A DNA stretch of 64,000 bases from DASXRU01 sp034665305 (GTDB taxonomy: Bacteria; Acidobacteriota; Blastocatellia; Pyrinomonadales; Pyrinomonadaceae). Within the stretch, counting starts at the first letter, position 1, and each line of letters begins with the position of its first letter. The notes under the pieces were generated by a model that saw only the letters and a program-made list of their open reading frames with translations, searched no databases and was not told where the DNA came from. Made by a program: the position numbers and the translations under genes. Below, in pieces: positions 35,950 through 44,845 of the stretch. Where the stretch lies: assembly GCA_034665305.1 (NCBI GenBank), contig JAXDFZ010000011.1, positions 62,001 through 126,000 of the forward strand, read 5' to 3'.

Positions 35950-36076
35950 GCCCCACAAGTTCGGATAGGCTACGCACTTAAGTTGTTCACTTTGGACGAT
36001 CCGGACCCACAGCTCTCCCACTTTTCGGAAGAGCAGACATCCCTACGAACGAGTTCCCGCAGAGAGGTTCAGACCC

Positions 36077-37756
36077 ATGAATAATTCTTCGACTAGTTTT
36101 CGCATCGCCCGTTGCTTGCTGCTGGCACTCGTGCTCTTCGCGGCTCCATCGCAGGCATCAATCGTCCGCGCGCAGCAGCCAGCTCCTGCGGCCACCGGCA
36201 ATAAGCTGCAACTGGTCATCGAGGGCAAGGTCATCAATGTCCACGACGGGGACACGATCACCGTGCTCGATCAGGACAATAAGAAGTTTCACATTCGTTT
36301 GCAGGGCATTGATGCTCCGGAATTGAAACAGGAATTTGGCGCGGTATCGCAACAGAATCTTTCCCGCCTGGTCCTGGGCAAACAGGTCACGATCGTTTGG
36401 ACCAAGGTGGATAAGTACCGCCGCACGGTCGGCACAATCATGCTGGATGGCCACGACGTCAATATTGAACAAGTGAAAGCCGGGATGGCGTGGCACTTCA
36501 AAAAATACGAAGACGAACAGAACCCGGAAGACCGCCGCACTTATTCAGCCGCTGAACAGTCGGCGCGCGCCGCGGAGTTAGGATTATGGAAATCGCCCAG
36601 CACGCCTACAGCACCGGGTGATTGGAGGCAGGCGGTCAAGGCCAAGCGCTGGGGACCGCCGCCGCCGCCAGGCACGATCATTGGAAACTCCGGCTCGAAG
36701 AAGTATCACCGTCCCGATTGCGCGGGTTATCGCGACATGGCGGAGCGAAACCGTGTGTTCTTCAAGACGGTTGCGGAGGCAGAAGCTGCCGGATACAAGC
36801 GCGCGGGCAACTGTCCGCCGGAGGAACAAGTTGTCGCCGCCCACTCCGTGCCCGCTCGAGTGACCGTTCAACCGATTCCCACCGACATGACTCCGCCGCA
36901 ACCGTCGGTAGTCCTGCCGGTGATGCCGCAGTTCACAGTGCCGAAGCCCCCGGTTTCCAGCGCCCGCGGAATCAGCACGCCGGAAGCTGCTAAGGTCAAC
37001 GCGACTTCTGCTTCGCCTAATGTCGCTGCAGTGACGCCCCGGCCCGGACTATCTGCGCCGACAACAATCCCGCAGGACCCGATCATCGGCAACAAGAACA
37101 GTAAGGTCTATCATCTGCCCGGCTGTTCCGGTTACAACCGCGTCTCAGAAAAGAACCAGGAAAAATTCAAAACTGCTGCCGAAGCCGAAGCTGCGGGTTA
37201 CCGTTTGGCAAAGAATTGTGGAACGGAAGGGAAGGCCGACACTGCGGAGGAAAAGCCCGTCATGCCTTCGTCGCCTGTGACGGCCACTACACCGCCGACA
37301 GTTGTACCGATGGTCGCTCCACTTTCGCCCGTTAGAGTCTCAACAAGAGTAATCGGCGATTACAGTTCCAGGACTTACCGTTTCGAGAACTGCCTCGGTA
37401 CGGTTGCGGAAGAAAACCGCATTGGCTTTCCCAGCGTAGCTGTTGCGGAAGGGCTCGGGTTTAAGTTGGCAGCGAATTGCCGCGAGACGGCCCAGCCGGT
37501 TGAACCGACGAGTACGCCTGCCGACACGCCCGCTCCCACTGCTCCGGCAGCGGAAACGAAACCAGCCGCGCCATCCGCTCCCGTAACGGCCAGCGTTGTT
37601 CCCGCGGGAAAGATAATCGGGAACAAGGATTCCCAAATCTATCATTTGCCCAACTGTGCCGGGTACACGAAGGTTTCGGAGAAGAACCGCGTCTACTTCG
37701 ATAGCGAGGCAGACGCGGAAAAGGCTGGTTACCGGAAAGCGAAGAACTGTCCCTGA
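36077..37756 (+). CDS. Secreted thermonuclease (SNase) with four C-terminal Ada-like Cys/His repeats
   Basis: 559 residues. Signal peptide about 1-33. SNase domain about 45-175 with D57/D59 (HDGDT), R74 and E82 (RLQGIDAPE) and R116 (DKYRRTVG), matching the Ca-binding and catalytic residues of staphylococcal nuclease. Pro/Ala/Thr-rich linkers separate four 45-residue repeats at about 200-246, 336-381, 425-468 and 513-558. Each has IIGN-x4-YH-x3-C-x-GY and ends in a Cys after a GY/GF step, like small Ada-type metal-binding modules. Repeat 3 has lost the His (YRFENC). It should cleave DNA or RNA outside the cell; the repeats may bind nucleic acid or metal. Confidence 0.88.
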   Translation: MNNSSTSFRIARCLLLALVLFAAPSQASIVRAQQPAPAATGNKLQLVIEGKVINVHDGDTITVLDQDNKKFHIRLQGIDAPELKQEFGAVSQQNLSRLVLGKQVTIVWTKVDKYRRTVGTIMLDGHDVNIEQVKAGMAWHFKKYEDEQNPEDRRTYSAAEQSARAAELGLWKSPSTPTAPGDWRQAVKAKRWGPPPPPGTIIGNSGSKKYHRPDCAGYRDMAERNRVFFKTVAEAEAAGYKRAGNCPPEEQVVAAHSVPARVTVQPIPTDMTPPQPSVVLPVMPQFTVPKPPVSSARGISTPEAAKVNATSASPNVAAVTPRPGLSAPTTIPQDPIIGNKNSKVYHLPGCSGYNRVSEKNQEKFKTAAEAEAAGYRLAKNCGTEGKADTAEEKPVMPSSPVTATTPPTVVPMVAPLSPVRVSTRVIGDYSSRTYRFENCLGTVAEENRIGFPSVAVAEGLGFKLAANCRETAQPVEPTSTPADTPAPTAPAAETKPAAPSAPVTASVVPAGKIIGNKDSQIYHLPNCAGYTKVSEKNRVYFDSEADAEKAGYRKAKNCP

Positions 37757-37760
37757 GGGC

Positions 37761-37883
37761 GGTAAATGGTAAATTGGTAAATGGTAAATGGTAAATAGTT
37801 AATGGGAGTCCGCCGATGATTGACGCCCATGCACGATTTACCATACCCGTTTATCTTCACCACCATTCACCATTTTACCAATA
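37761..37883. repeat. Low-complexity inverted repeat (ggtaaatggtaaat type)
   Basis: Tandem ggtaaatt and ggtaaatggt words on the left are answered by accaccattcaccattttac on the right, with a gattgacgcccatgcacgat centre. It lies between convergent genes and could act as a weak 3' stem for both. Confidence 0.6.
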
Positions 37884-38240
37884 TCAATGCATGTTGAATG
37901 GCCCGCCATGGGGTTCCGGCTCCAAATCGGGGCGTGCTGAATCCTGAACAACCTCGTGCAGTTCGAGGACGTTCGACTTGCTGAAAGCTTCCTTCGGCAA
38001 AGTCCCCGACTGCGCATGTCCCTTGACGAATTCATCTGAGCGCACCCAGTTCAGAAAATCCTGCCGGCTATTCCAGATGGTAAACACAGCGTAGGGATCA
38101 CCGTCGTTAACCGGACGCAGCACCATGTTGGAAATGAATCCCGGCATCTTGTCGACCAGGCCGGCGCGTTCGCGAAAACGTTTTTCAAAAGCGTCAGCAT
38201 ATTCCTTGTTCACGTAGATTCGATTGGCCACAGTTATCAT
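37884..38240 (-). CDS. IsdG/HmoB-like haem-degrading monooxygenase (ABM domain)
   Basis: 118 residues from the ATG at 38240, preceded by AAAGGGAGAA; the longer frame to 38315 is encoded by a palindromic repeat. A single ABM ferredoxin-like domain. Residues N6 (ITVANRIYV), W65 (FLNWVRSDEF) and H75 (VKGHAQ) align with the catalytic Asn-Trp-His triad of IsdG/IsdI-type haem oxygenases, so it probably degrades haem to free iron as a dimer in the cytoplasm. A C-terminal Pro/Glu tail is extra. No haem uptake genes are adjacent. An ordinary antibiotic-biosynthesis-monooxygenase role is possible but the triad favours haem. Confidence 0.82.
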   Translation of the reverse strand: MITVANRIYVNKEYADAFEKRFRERAGLVDKMPGFISNMVLRPVNDGDPYAVFTIWNSRQDFLNWVRSDEFVKGHAQSGTLPKEAFSKSNVLELHEVVQDSARPDLEPEPHGGPFNMH

Positions 38241-38274
38241 TGCAAGTTCTCCCTTTCGTTGGCAGTACCCAATT

Positions 38275-38344
38275 GTAACGCAAACTGTTAGTTTGCGATT
38301 GTGAGTGGCATTCAACGAAAGCGCAAACTAACAGTTTGCGTTAC
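38275..38344. repeat. Perfect 23-nt inverted repeat upstream of the haem monooxygenase
   Basis: gtaacgcaaactgttagttt then gcg (38275-38297) is matched exactly by the reverse complement at 38322-38344. Each arm is itself almost palindromic (gcaaactgttagtttgc). It lies 35 nt upstream of the start codon, so it may be a REP-like element or affect expression. Confidence 0.75.
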
Positions 38345-38394
38345 GAAGACGAAAATTGAGTCACTACCCTTTCGTTCGATGATTCACGATGAAG

Positions 38395-38742
38395 CTATTC
38401 GTCGCCCGTCGGCCGGGATCGCAGTTTCTTTATTTGAGCGCGCCGCGCTTTGTTTTCCAGGGTGCGAACTTTGACCGACCCCGGCACACGCGTCGGAACT
38501 CGCTTGGGCGCACGGTAGTTCAAACGCTCGATTTTTTCGCGCAGCTTCTTCAGGCAAATCGCGCGGTTGCGATGCTGGCTGCGTTCCTGTTGCGAAGAAA
38601 CGACGACGCCTGATGGCTGGTGCCGCAGCCGAACAGCGCTTTCCGTTTTGTTGACGTGTTGGCCGCCCGGCCCGCTGGAACGAAACGTGTCCACCTCGCA
38701 CTCGCGCAGCAGCTCTTCATCTGTTTCCGGCAAATGGATCAT
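38395..38742 (-). CDS. Peptide chain release factor-like protein (ArfB/RF-domain)
   Basis: 115 residues from the ATG at 38742; upstream frame codons come from a low-complexity repeat. Contains the peptidyl-tRNA hydrolysis loop G26-G27-Q28 in RSSGPGGQHVNKTESAVRL, followed by a helical and basic C-terminal tail rich in Arg and Lys. It lacks codon-recognition domains, so it is of the ArfB (YaeJ)/PrfH rescue type that frees stalled ribosomes; the basic tail would enter the mRNA channel. Family length for ArfB is about 140, so it is on the short side but complete. Confidence 0.85.
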   Translation of the reverse strand: MIHLPETDEELLRECEVDTFRSSGPGGQHVNKTESAVRLRHQPSGVVVSSQQERSQHRNRAICLKKLREKIERLNYRAPKRVPTRVPGSVKVRTLENKARRAQIKKLRSRPTGDE

Positions 38743-38756
38743 CGTAGACAGGATAC

Positions 38757-38803
38757 AGGAACAGACGGCAGACGGCGGACGGCAGACGGGAGGCAGGAGC
38801 AGG
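38757..38803. repeat. Family E low-complexity tract
   Basis: Tandem words gacggcagacggcggacggc and agacgggaggcaggagcag just upstream of the release-factor gene, matching the family at 18893 and 19645. Confidence 0.6.
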
Positions 38804-38951
38804 GCCTTGCGGCTAACGTGTTTGTCTCTACTGAATCTTTGCAATCTGCAGACTGTAAAAACTTGAGCAATCGTGATTCGGTTGCCTGGTCCAATACTGA
38901 ATGACTGACCGCCGTTCTCCTACCTCCTGTCTTGTTAATCCTGTCAAAGAA

Positions 38952-38988
38952 AAAGGCGGCGAAATCGAATCTCGATCCCGCCGCCTTT
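38952..38988 (-). terminator. Rho-independent terminator of the second M16 operon
   Basis: On the minus strand: AAAGGCGGCG, a 17-nt loop, CGCCGCCTTT, then a T-rich tttttctttg. The 10-bp stem begins 25 nt after the stop codon of the zinc-less M16 gene at 39013. Strong terminator. Confidence 0.8.
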
Positions 38989-39012
38989 CCTGCCGACTGC
39001 TCCTGCCGACTG

Positions 39013-40536
39013 CTATGGCGCTGTCGGATAGACCAACGTCAGCGGATCAGGCAAAGGAATGCGATGGATCTGGCCGTCCTTTGCAATCTTTAGCAGCGAA
39101 TACTGCGGTTTGTCGGGATTGCCTTTAGTAATCTCGTCGATGTTGCCGACGACGAGAACTACCAGCTTGTCCGGCTGCAAATACTTCGCCGCCACGCGCT
39201 GCACGTCGTCAATGGTAACCGCCCGGATGCGATCCCGGTACGTCGACCAGTAGTCGGCGGGACGCTTGGTGAATTCGTCCTGCGCAAATATGCCCGCGAC
39301 TTGTGAGGCCGTAGCGAAGTTCCGCGGAAACACTTCGATGGCCTGGTTCTTCGCGGTTTCCAGTTCCTCAGCACTCACTTTGCCGGCACGCATTTTGTTG
39401 ATTTCTTCAACCATGATGTCCAACGCCTGCGAAGTCGTTGGATTCTTTGATTGGAAGGAAGCGCGAAACACACCGGGATTGTAAGTGCCGAAACTGAAAC
39501 TCGATCCGGCGCTGTACGCCAGCCCCTCATCGGAGCGCACTCGCGATGTGATGCGCGAAGTGAATCCGCCGCCGCCAAGAATATCGTTCATGATACCGAT
39601 AGCGTACGAGTCGGGATTGTCACGCATGATGCCAACGTGTCCGATGGAGACGCGGCCCTGGTTCACGTCCGCTTTGTTCACCGTGTAAACGCCGGCGACC
39701 GAGGTGTACGGCATCTTCGGTACTTCCGGTAGCGGCGCCTTGCTGACGGGCCATCCCTTCATGGCCGCTTCCAACTTCGCGATCATGTCCTTCGTATTGA
39801 AGTCTCCGGACACCGCAAAGATGAAACCGCCCGGCTGGTAATACTTTTGGTGAAACGCCAGCATGTCTTCCCGGGTAATGCTGTCGATGGAAGGTTTGGT
39901 GCTTTGCCGCGTCGAAAAATGGTTGGCGCCGTAAATCAAACGGTTCCATTCACGATCTTCGATCCCGGTGGTGCTGTCGTTGCGCCGTTCCATGTTCTGC
40001 AGCAGTTGGCTCTTGGCCAACTTGATGCGCTCTTCCTGAAAACGCGGGTTCTTGAGCATGTCGAAATAAAGTCCGAGCCCGTTGTCGACATCCTTCGCCA
40101 ACAAATTCACCCCAGCGTTACCCTGCAGAGGACCAATGCTACTGGAGATAGAAGCGGCTAGAAAATCGGCTGCTTCGTCGAACTCTTCAGCCGTCTTCGA
40201 AGTTGTGCCGCCCGCGCGCATCTGGCTGCCTGTAAGTGCGGCCAGGCCTTCTTTGCCTACGGGATCGAGATAGGAGCCGGTGCGAACGAGTGTGGAGACG
40301 TTTACCAGAGGCAGATCATGATCTTCCACGAGGTAAGCCACCACGCCATTTGAGAGCACATGCCGATACTGTTCGCGTTTCGGCGGCGTGTAAGTAAGTT
40401 GGGTGTATTTCAAATCGCGCGGGTGCGCGGGAATTGTCGGATCCTGCGTTTGCGCCAGCAGGCTGACTGGCGACAACGCCAGCAACGCCAGACCGAGAAA
40501 TGCTGAAAGCAGCTTGTGAGTTTTTCGCTTGTTCAT
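39013..40536 (-). CDS. Secreted M16-family peptidase-like subunit lacking the zinc motif (second pair)
   Basis: 507 residues, signal peptide about 1-29. M16 domain architecture, with PVGKEGLAALTGSQMRAGGT at the place where HxxEH would stand, so zinc binding is lost. The C-terminal M16_C part ends near KDGQIHRIPLPDP. It forms the downstream member of a two-gene operon with the catalytic gene (2-nt spacing) and ends at a strong terminator. Paralogous in design to 12171-13688; the two differ clearly in sequence, so the duplication is old. Confidence 0.88.
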   Translation of the reverse strand: MNKRKTHKLLSAFLGLALLALSPVSLLAQTQDPTIPAHPRDLKYTQLTYTPPKREQYRHVLSNGVVAYLVEDHDLPLVNVSTLVRTGSYLDPVGKEGLAALTGSQMRAGGTTSKTAEEFDEAADFLAASISSSIGPLQGNAGVNLLAKDVDNGLGLYFDMLKNPRFQEERIKLAKSQLLQNMERRNDSTTGIEDREWNRLIYGANHFSTRQSTKPSIDSITREDMLAFHQKYYQPGGFIFAVSGDFNTKDMIAKLEAAMKGWPVSKAPLPEVPKMPYTSVAGVYTVNKADVNQGRVSIGHVGIMRDNPDSYAIGIMNDILGGGGFTSRITSRVRSDEGLAYSAGSSFSFGTYNPGVFRASFQSKNPTTSQALDIMVEEINKMRAGKVSAEELETAKNQAIEVFPRNFATASQVAGIFAQDEFTKRPADYWSTYRDRIRAVTIDDVQRVAAKYLQPDKLVVLVVGNIDEITKGNPDKPQYSLLKIAKDGQIHRIPLPDPLTLVYPTAP

Positions 40537-40538
40537 TA

Positions 40539-42272
40539 TTACTGTTTACCTCCCTCGAGTTGCTTGATGCGATCTTCCAGCATTTTCTTGACTACCTGGA
40601 AAAACTTTTGCTTTTCGGCAGGCGCGCTACCGGCCTGTTGCTCCAACTGAGCCAGAAAGGCTTTGAGCTGTTCCGGCTTGGCCTGGGCCAGCATGCCCTT
40701 CATCCGGCCAACCTGTTCCTTCTCCTGATCAGTCAAACCGGCAAGCGCGGGGTCTTCCGGTCCGGCTGCCTTTTTCGTGTTGTAAATCGCGATGGTGCGA
40801 TTTTCCGGTTTGAAGTATGTGTTGGCGACGCGGCGAATGTCTTCGGGCGTTACCGCCTGATGATGTGCCGGATCGCTATTGATGGTGGACCAACCGCGGG
40901 TGTTGTCGCGCAGCAGTAACTGCACCATCAAACCGAAGTTGGATTGAATGGAGCGAAACGCACCGGCCGCATATTGGTTCTTGACCTTCTGCAACTCGTT
41001 CGCGTCCACGAGGTCCTTTTGCATTCGCTCGATCTCTTTGTACAGCGCCTGCTCTACCTCTTCCGGCGTCTTGCCGGGTTTGGCGACGGCATTCAGTTCG
41101 AAGAGACCTTCATATTTGCGGCCATCCTCTCCGGCGCCGGCGCTGTTCGCGATGCCCTGTTGTAACACCAGCGATTTGTAAAGCCGGCCCGTGCGGCCAC
41201 TGAGCAAGCTGGCCAGGATGTCGAGCACGAAATCGTCCGGGTGGCCTTCGGCGACGGTGTGATAACGGATGCGTACCTGAGGGACTGTTTCGGCGTAAGC
41301 GACCATGCGCTTCTCGGCGAGTTGCGGCATCTCCGCAGTCCGCACCGGTTCCGGGACGCGCGGTCCGCGCGACAACCGGCCAAAGTATTTCTGCGCCAGT
41401 TCTTTAGCGCGGGCCGGGTCAATATCGCCGACCAGGCACGCCGTCAAATTATTTGGCGCATAGTTTACGGCGAAGTAATCGAGCGCCTCTTCGCGAGTGA
41501 TACCTTCGAGATCGCTGGGCCAGCCAACGACGGGCCAGCCGTAGGGCGATGACTGCCAGAACATGGAGTCAAACTGTTCATCAAACTTGCCCGTAGGCGT
41601 GCTGTCGGTGCGCAGGCGTCGTTCTTCGTGAACTACGTCGCGCTCTGAATAGAACTCGCGGAAGACCGGGTTGCGCAGCCGGTCAGATTCCATCCAGAAC
41701 CAAAGCTCCAGTTTGTTTGCCGGCACATTGATGAAATAGACCGTGAAGTCGTTACTGGTTCCGGCGTTCATGCCTGAGCCGCCGGCCGTGGTGTAGACAC
41801 GATCGAACTCGTCCTTGATCATCAATTCTTTTTCGCGCTTGGTCAGCTCGTCGAATCTGGTCAGCAATCCCTGGTAACGCTCGGAACGGAATTTAGGATC
41901 CTTGGCGTCGGTGATTTCGCCGAGCCGCGCTTTCAATATCAGTGACTGTTGCTCCTGACGGATTTGGGCGCGCACGTCGTCCATTTCCTTCATCAGCTTC
42001 AGATTTTCGTCGATGTTGGACGTGCCGATTGTCTTGGTTCCTTTGAACATCATGTGTTCAAAGAGGTGCGAGAGGCCGGTGATGCCCGGATGCTCGTTTA
42101 CCGAGCCGACGCGAGCGACCCAGCCCGCGGCTATATTGGGGTCGCCTTTGCGGGGCACCAGCAGCAGGCGCATGCCGTTATCCAGCACGACTTCCTGCAC
42201 CGGCACTTTCTGGGCTGCGGCGACAAACGCGCACAGCAATAGGGCCAGAAGGCTAAGAGAGATTTTTTTCAT
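40539..42272 (-). CDS. Secreted catalytic M16-family zinc peptidase with coiled insertion
   Basis: 577 residues, signal peptide about 1-20, GAGGAAT ribosome binding site. Zinc motif H69-L-F-E72-H73 (GLSHLFEHMMF) is intact. A charged helical insertion (about 88-160) pushes the distal Glu to VVHEERRL (E216/E217), about 60 residues later than normal. C-terminal M16_C domains follow, and a helical tail (about 520-577) rich in Gln, Glu and Lys. Compared with the other catalytic M16 gene here (13688-15043), this one is about 125 residues longer. It would pair with the zinc-less product encoded 2 nt downstream. Confidence 0.9.
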   Translation of the reverse strand: MKKISLSLLALLLCAFVAAAQKVPVQEVVLDNGMRLLLVPRKGDPNIAAGWVARVGSVNEHPGITGLSHLFEHMMFKGTKTIGTSNIDENLKLMKEMDDVRAQIRQEQQSLILKARLGEITDAKDPKFRSERYQGLLTRFDELTKREKELMIKDEFDRVYTTAGGSGMNAGTSNDFTVYFINVPANKLELWFWMESDRLRNPVFREFYSERDVVHEERRLRTDSTPTGKFDEQFDSMFWQSSPYGWPVVGWPSDLEGITREEALDYFAVNYAPNNLTACLVGDIDPARAKELAQKYFGRLSRGPRVPEPVRTAEMPQLAEKRMVAYAETVPQVRIRYHTVAEGHPDDFVLDILASLLSGRTGRLYKSLVLQQGIANSAGAGEDGRKYEGLFELNAVAKPGKTPEEVEQALYKEIERMQKDLVDANELQKVKNQYAAGAFRSIQSNFGLMVQLLLRDNTRGWSTINSDPAHHQAVTPEDIRRVANTYFKPENRTIAIYNTKKAAGPEDPALAGLTDQEKEQVGRMKGMLAQAKPEQLKAFLAQLEQQAGSAPAEKQKFFQVVKKMLEDRIKQLEGGKQ

Positions 42273-42715
42273 TCTGCTATTCCTCGTAATTCAGAAGGTT
42301 TTAGATTGTTCAGAAGGCAAAAAAGCAGTAGTTACCGCAGCGAGTTCGATTCAATTAGTTTATGCCTGAGCTATTACGCGGGCCAACCGTTTTGGGTTTC
42401 GCGGGCCAGCTGGTTTGTGAAGCAGCAGGCCCGAGAAACGAATTGCCGGAAACTTTGGGGAGATTCCGGCGGCATAATAGCAGCGGCCAATTGATTTGCC
42501 CAATTGCGCCGCGCGTCCCTCGTTACGTTTCCGTCCTTTTTTCCACACCTCATTGAGGAGCACAACTCCGATGCCGTGACGCGCGGGAAATCCGCCCGCC
42601 CGGACATACGGTCCTCAGATCGCGTCCTTAGACCACGCATGCAGGTCTAGTCGTTGGGCCTCCGGCCTTCCCTCGGAACCCCACGATCTAACCCCAGGGA
42701 GAAAAGGAGCTAGAA
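42273..42715. other. Divergent intergenic region, nothing firm
   Basis: About 440 nt between the M16 operon and the Cys-rich protein gene. The part near 42400-42480 has small inverted words (gccggaaactttgg and gagattccggc). A strong agggagaaaaggagc Shine-Dalgarno region (about 42697-42711) precedes the gene at 42716. Short frames on both strands are not supported. Confidence 0.45.
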
Positions 42716-44563
42716 ATGAAAAAGAACGATGAGTCGGGCCGGAACAAAGGAACCGAGTCAAAACCCGACGGCGAAGCAATCGTTGATTCCATCATGCAGT
42801 TGCCGGCGGATTTTGAAGCCAAAGTGCGACAGCTTTTTGAAAAAGTTAAGCAGGCGGAGATCAGTTTCGAGCAACATCTTGAACATGAGAAAAATAAGTT
42901 CCATCGACTGGCGGCCTTAGAAAGAAATCCCGCGCTGATTTACCAGCGGGCTGCGGCGACCATGACGCCGTGTGGCAACGGCGATCTGGAGCAGTCTTTA
43001 GATCCAGCCGAGTGGCAGGGCGCATACGGATCGCTGCCGCTGAATGCCGTCAATCCCTTCTCAAGTTTCACCGCCGGTATCCTTGGTGGGCCCATCGGGA
43101 ATGCCAACTCGCATCAGACGTGGGTAGCGGCGGGCACCGACCCGAACGTTGGTATCCCCACGACGGCCCAGGGTTCGGCAGGTGCGGTCCGGATTGGCAA
43201 CAACATCCCGGGCTGTGGCTGCGAGCTCTTGTCAAAGACGTTCGTGGTTACCCCGACCTCCAGCACTATCATCTTCTGGTACGCGGTGGTAATGCAAAAC
43301 CCTCTCGGCCATGACACGACGATCCAACCCTTCTTCTGGGTGCGGGTCACTGACGCTGCTGGCAATATCGTGCCGGGCGCTTTTGACTTTGGGAATGGCA
43401 GCGACAAATTGAGTGCCGACAAGACCAATCCTTTCTTTCAAACGATAGTCGTCGGCCAGGAGCCGATCGTCTATAAGGACTGGAGTTGCGCTCAGATCGA
43501 TCTCACGACGCAGATCGGAAACCAGGTGACCGTGGAATTTGTGACCGCGGACTGCGGGGCTTGCGGGCACTGGGGCTACGCTTACATCGACAGTTTTTGC
43601 GGCGATTGTAAGGGCTCGCCCACCGGAGACATTTCTTACAACTGCGAAGCCAGCACACACTGCGGTGACGGCAAAGTGTGTTTCGATTATTCGCTTCCCA
43701 CCGTCAAGGATCCGAAGGGCAATATCACAACCGGCAGCGTTACGATTACGCTCGACATTTACCAGAATGGCGTACTGCTGACGCAACTCACCAGCCCGAC
43801 GCTCACCGGTGGCAGCTCATATTGTTTTAACGTCGTGCCAGGCTCCATTCCCGGCATCAACGCGGCGCTGGGTGGCTTTGACTTAACGGCAACGGGTGCG
43901 TTCGCGATGGGCGGCCTTAACCTCGGCCACATCAAGGTTGGCAGCGCGCCGGACGGAATTGAACCCGGGCAGAACAATGACTACCAAATCGCTTGTAAGA
44001 CTTGCGCCGAGATCGAACAGGAGCAGAATAAGTTCTTAAGCAAGCAGTGCGGGCACAAAGTCAATTTGTTGCCGCGCATCAGTTGTCGCTGTCCCAACAG
44101 CCCGCGCGACAAGGGCGACTGTCATTGCGACTGCGTGGCCGTTACCCTGCCGGAAATCAAGCCTTGCATTTCGGTTGCGTGGGGCGATAGTCGTTGTGAC
44201 TGCATGGAGACGGATGATGTCGAAGTCCTGTGCATCACGGTCTGCAACTGTTACTCCAATGTAACGTTCAATGATCTGACGATCGGTCAGATTCGGATTA
44301 CGGATATGGCGGGAAATCCTGTTCCGGTTCTTCCGGATGGAACGCCTTCCGTGCGCGTTATCCCTTCAGGGCCGATCTGTTTTGGTGACATCGGTCCCTG
44401 CAAAGGCAAGAACAAGCCTGATTGTGTCTCACGGGAATTGGTGCTCTACACGAGGGGCGCGGTGGGCCAGGAGTATCGCTTGTCATTCGAAGGGGTTTGC
44501 TTCAACGTTTCACACGAGTTCCAATCGGAGGAATGCTTCGTGGTAACGCTCTGTCAGGATTAA
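42716..44563 (+). CDS. Large Cys-rich protein with adhesin-like beta-sandwich domain, no signal peptide
   Basis: 615 residues after a very strong AAGGAG site. There is no signal peptide. The N-terminal 80 residues are charged and helical (about 20-80, coiled-coil-like). A beta-sandwich domain (about 85-300) has RIGNNIPGCGCELLSKTFVV, TIIFWYAVVMQNPLGHD and CGACGHWGYAYIDSFCG, a pattern seen in secreted surface or gliding-associated domains of Bacteroidetes. Then come another beta domain (about 300-420) and a Cys-dense region (about 430-500) with runs such as CRCPNSP and CHCDC, then a last beta domain. More than 35 Cys in a protein without a visible export signal is odd. Function unknown. Confidence 0.75.
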   Translation: MKKNDESGRNKGTESKPDGEAIVDSIMQLPADFEAKVRQLFEKVKQAEISFEQHLEHEKNKFHRLAALERNPALIYQRAAATMTPCGNGDLEQSLDPAEWQGAYGSLPLNAVNPFSSFTAGILGGPIGNANSHQTWVAAGTDPNVGIPTTAQGSAGAVRIGNNIPGCGCELLSKTFVVTPTSSTIIFWYAVVMQNPLGHDTTIQPFFWVRVTDAAGNIVPGAFDFGNGSDKLSADKTNPFFQTIVVGQEPIVYKDWSCAQIDLTTQIGNQVTVEFVTADCGACGHWGYAYIDSFCGDCKGSPTGDISYNCEASTHCGDGKVCFDYSLPTVKDPKGNITTGSVTITLDIYQNGVLLTQLTSPTLTGGSSYCFNVVPGSIPGINAALGGFDLTATGAFAMGGLNLGHIKVGSAPDGIEPGQNNDYQIACKTCAEIEQEQNKFLSKQCGHKVNLLPRISCRCPNSPRDKGDCHCDCVAVTLPEIKPCISVAWGDSRCDCMETDDVEVLCITVCNCYSNVTFNDLTIGQIRITDMAGNPVPVLPDGTPSVRVIPSGPICFGDIGPCKGKNKPDCVSRELVLYTRGAVGQEYRLSFEGVCFNVSHEFQSEECFVVTLCQD

Positions 44564-44587
44564 CCTGGCGAACAATGCGAGCTGCCT

Positions 44588-44632
44588 GGGGGCGCCGTGC
44601 GAAGGGTTTCGTACGGCGTCCCTTCTTTCATT
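44588..44632 (+). terminator. Terminator-like hairpin
   Basis: ggggcgccgtgcgaa, a 4-nt loop, ttcgtacggcgtccc: a long stem with one or two mismatches, followed by ttctttcatt. It lies 25 nt after the stop of the Cys-rich protein gene. Confidence 0.65.
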
Positions 44633-44658
44633 ACCAATTCGCTCATTGATCGCGTCTC

Positions 44659-44773
44659 AACCTTTGGAGTGCGGCGGCCTGACGCCGCTTTGGCCATTGG
44701 TTCAATTTGTACTATTCCCAGGAATGAAAGAAGGAGACCAAAGCGGCGTCAGGCCGCCGCACTCCAAGGTGTT
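44659..44773. repeat. Family B inverted repeat element
   Basis: Left arm aacctttggagtgcggcggc then ctgacgccgctttgg (44659-44693); right arm ccaaagcggcgtcaggccgc then cgcactccaaggtgtt (44738-44773). The arms are nearly perfect complements around a 45-nt AT-rich loop. Best-preserved copy of the family. Confidence 0.82.
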
Positions 44774-44845
44774 GACGCGCTCGACAACTTCTCTGGTGCC
44801 ATGATAAAACCCGCCCTTCAAGAATTCGGGAAGGAAATAGTTTCT

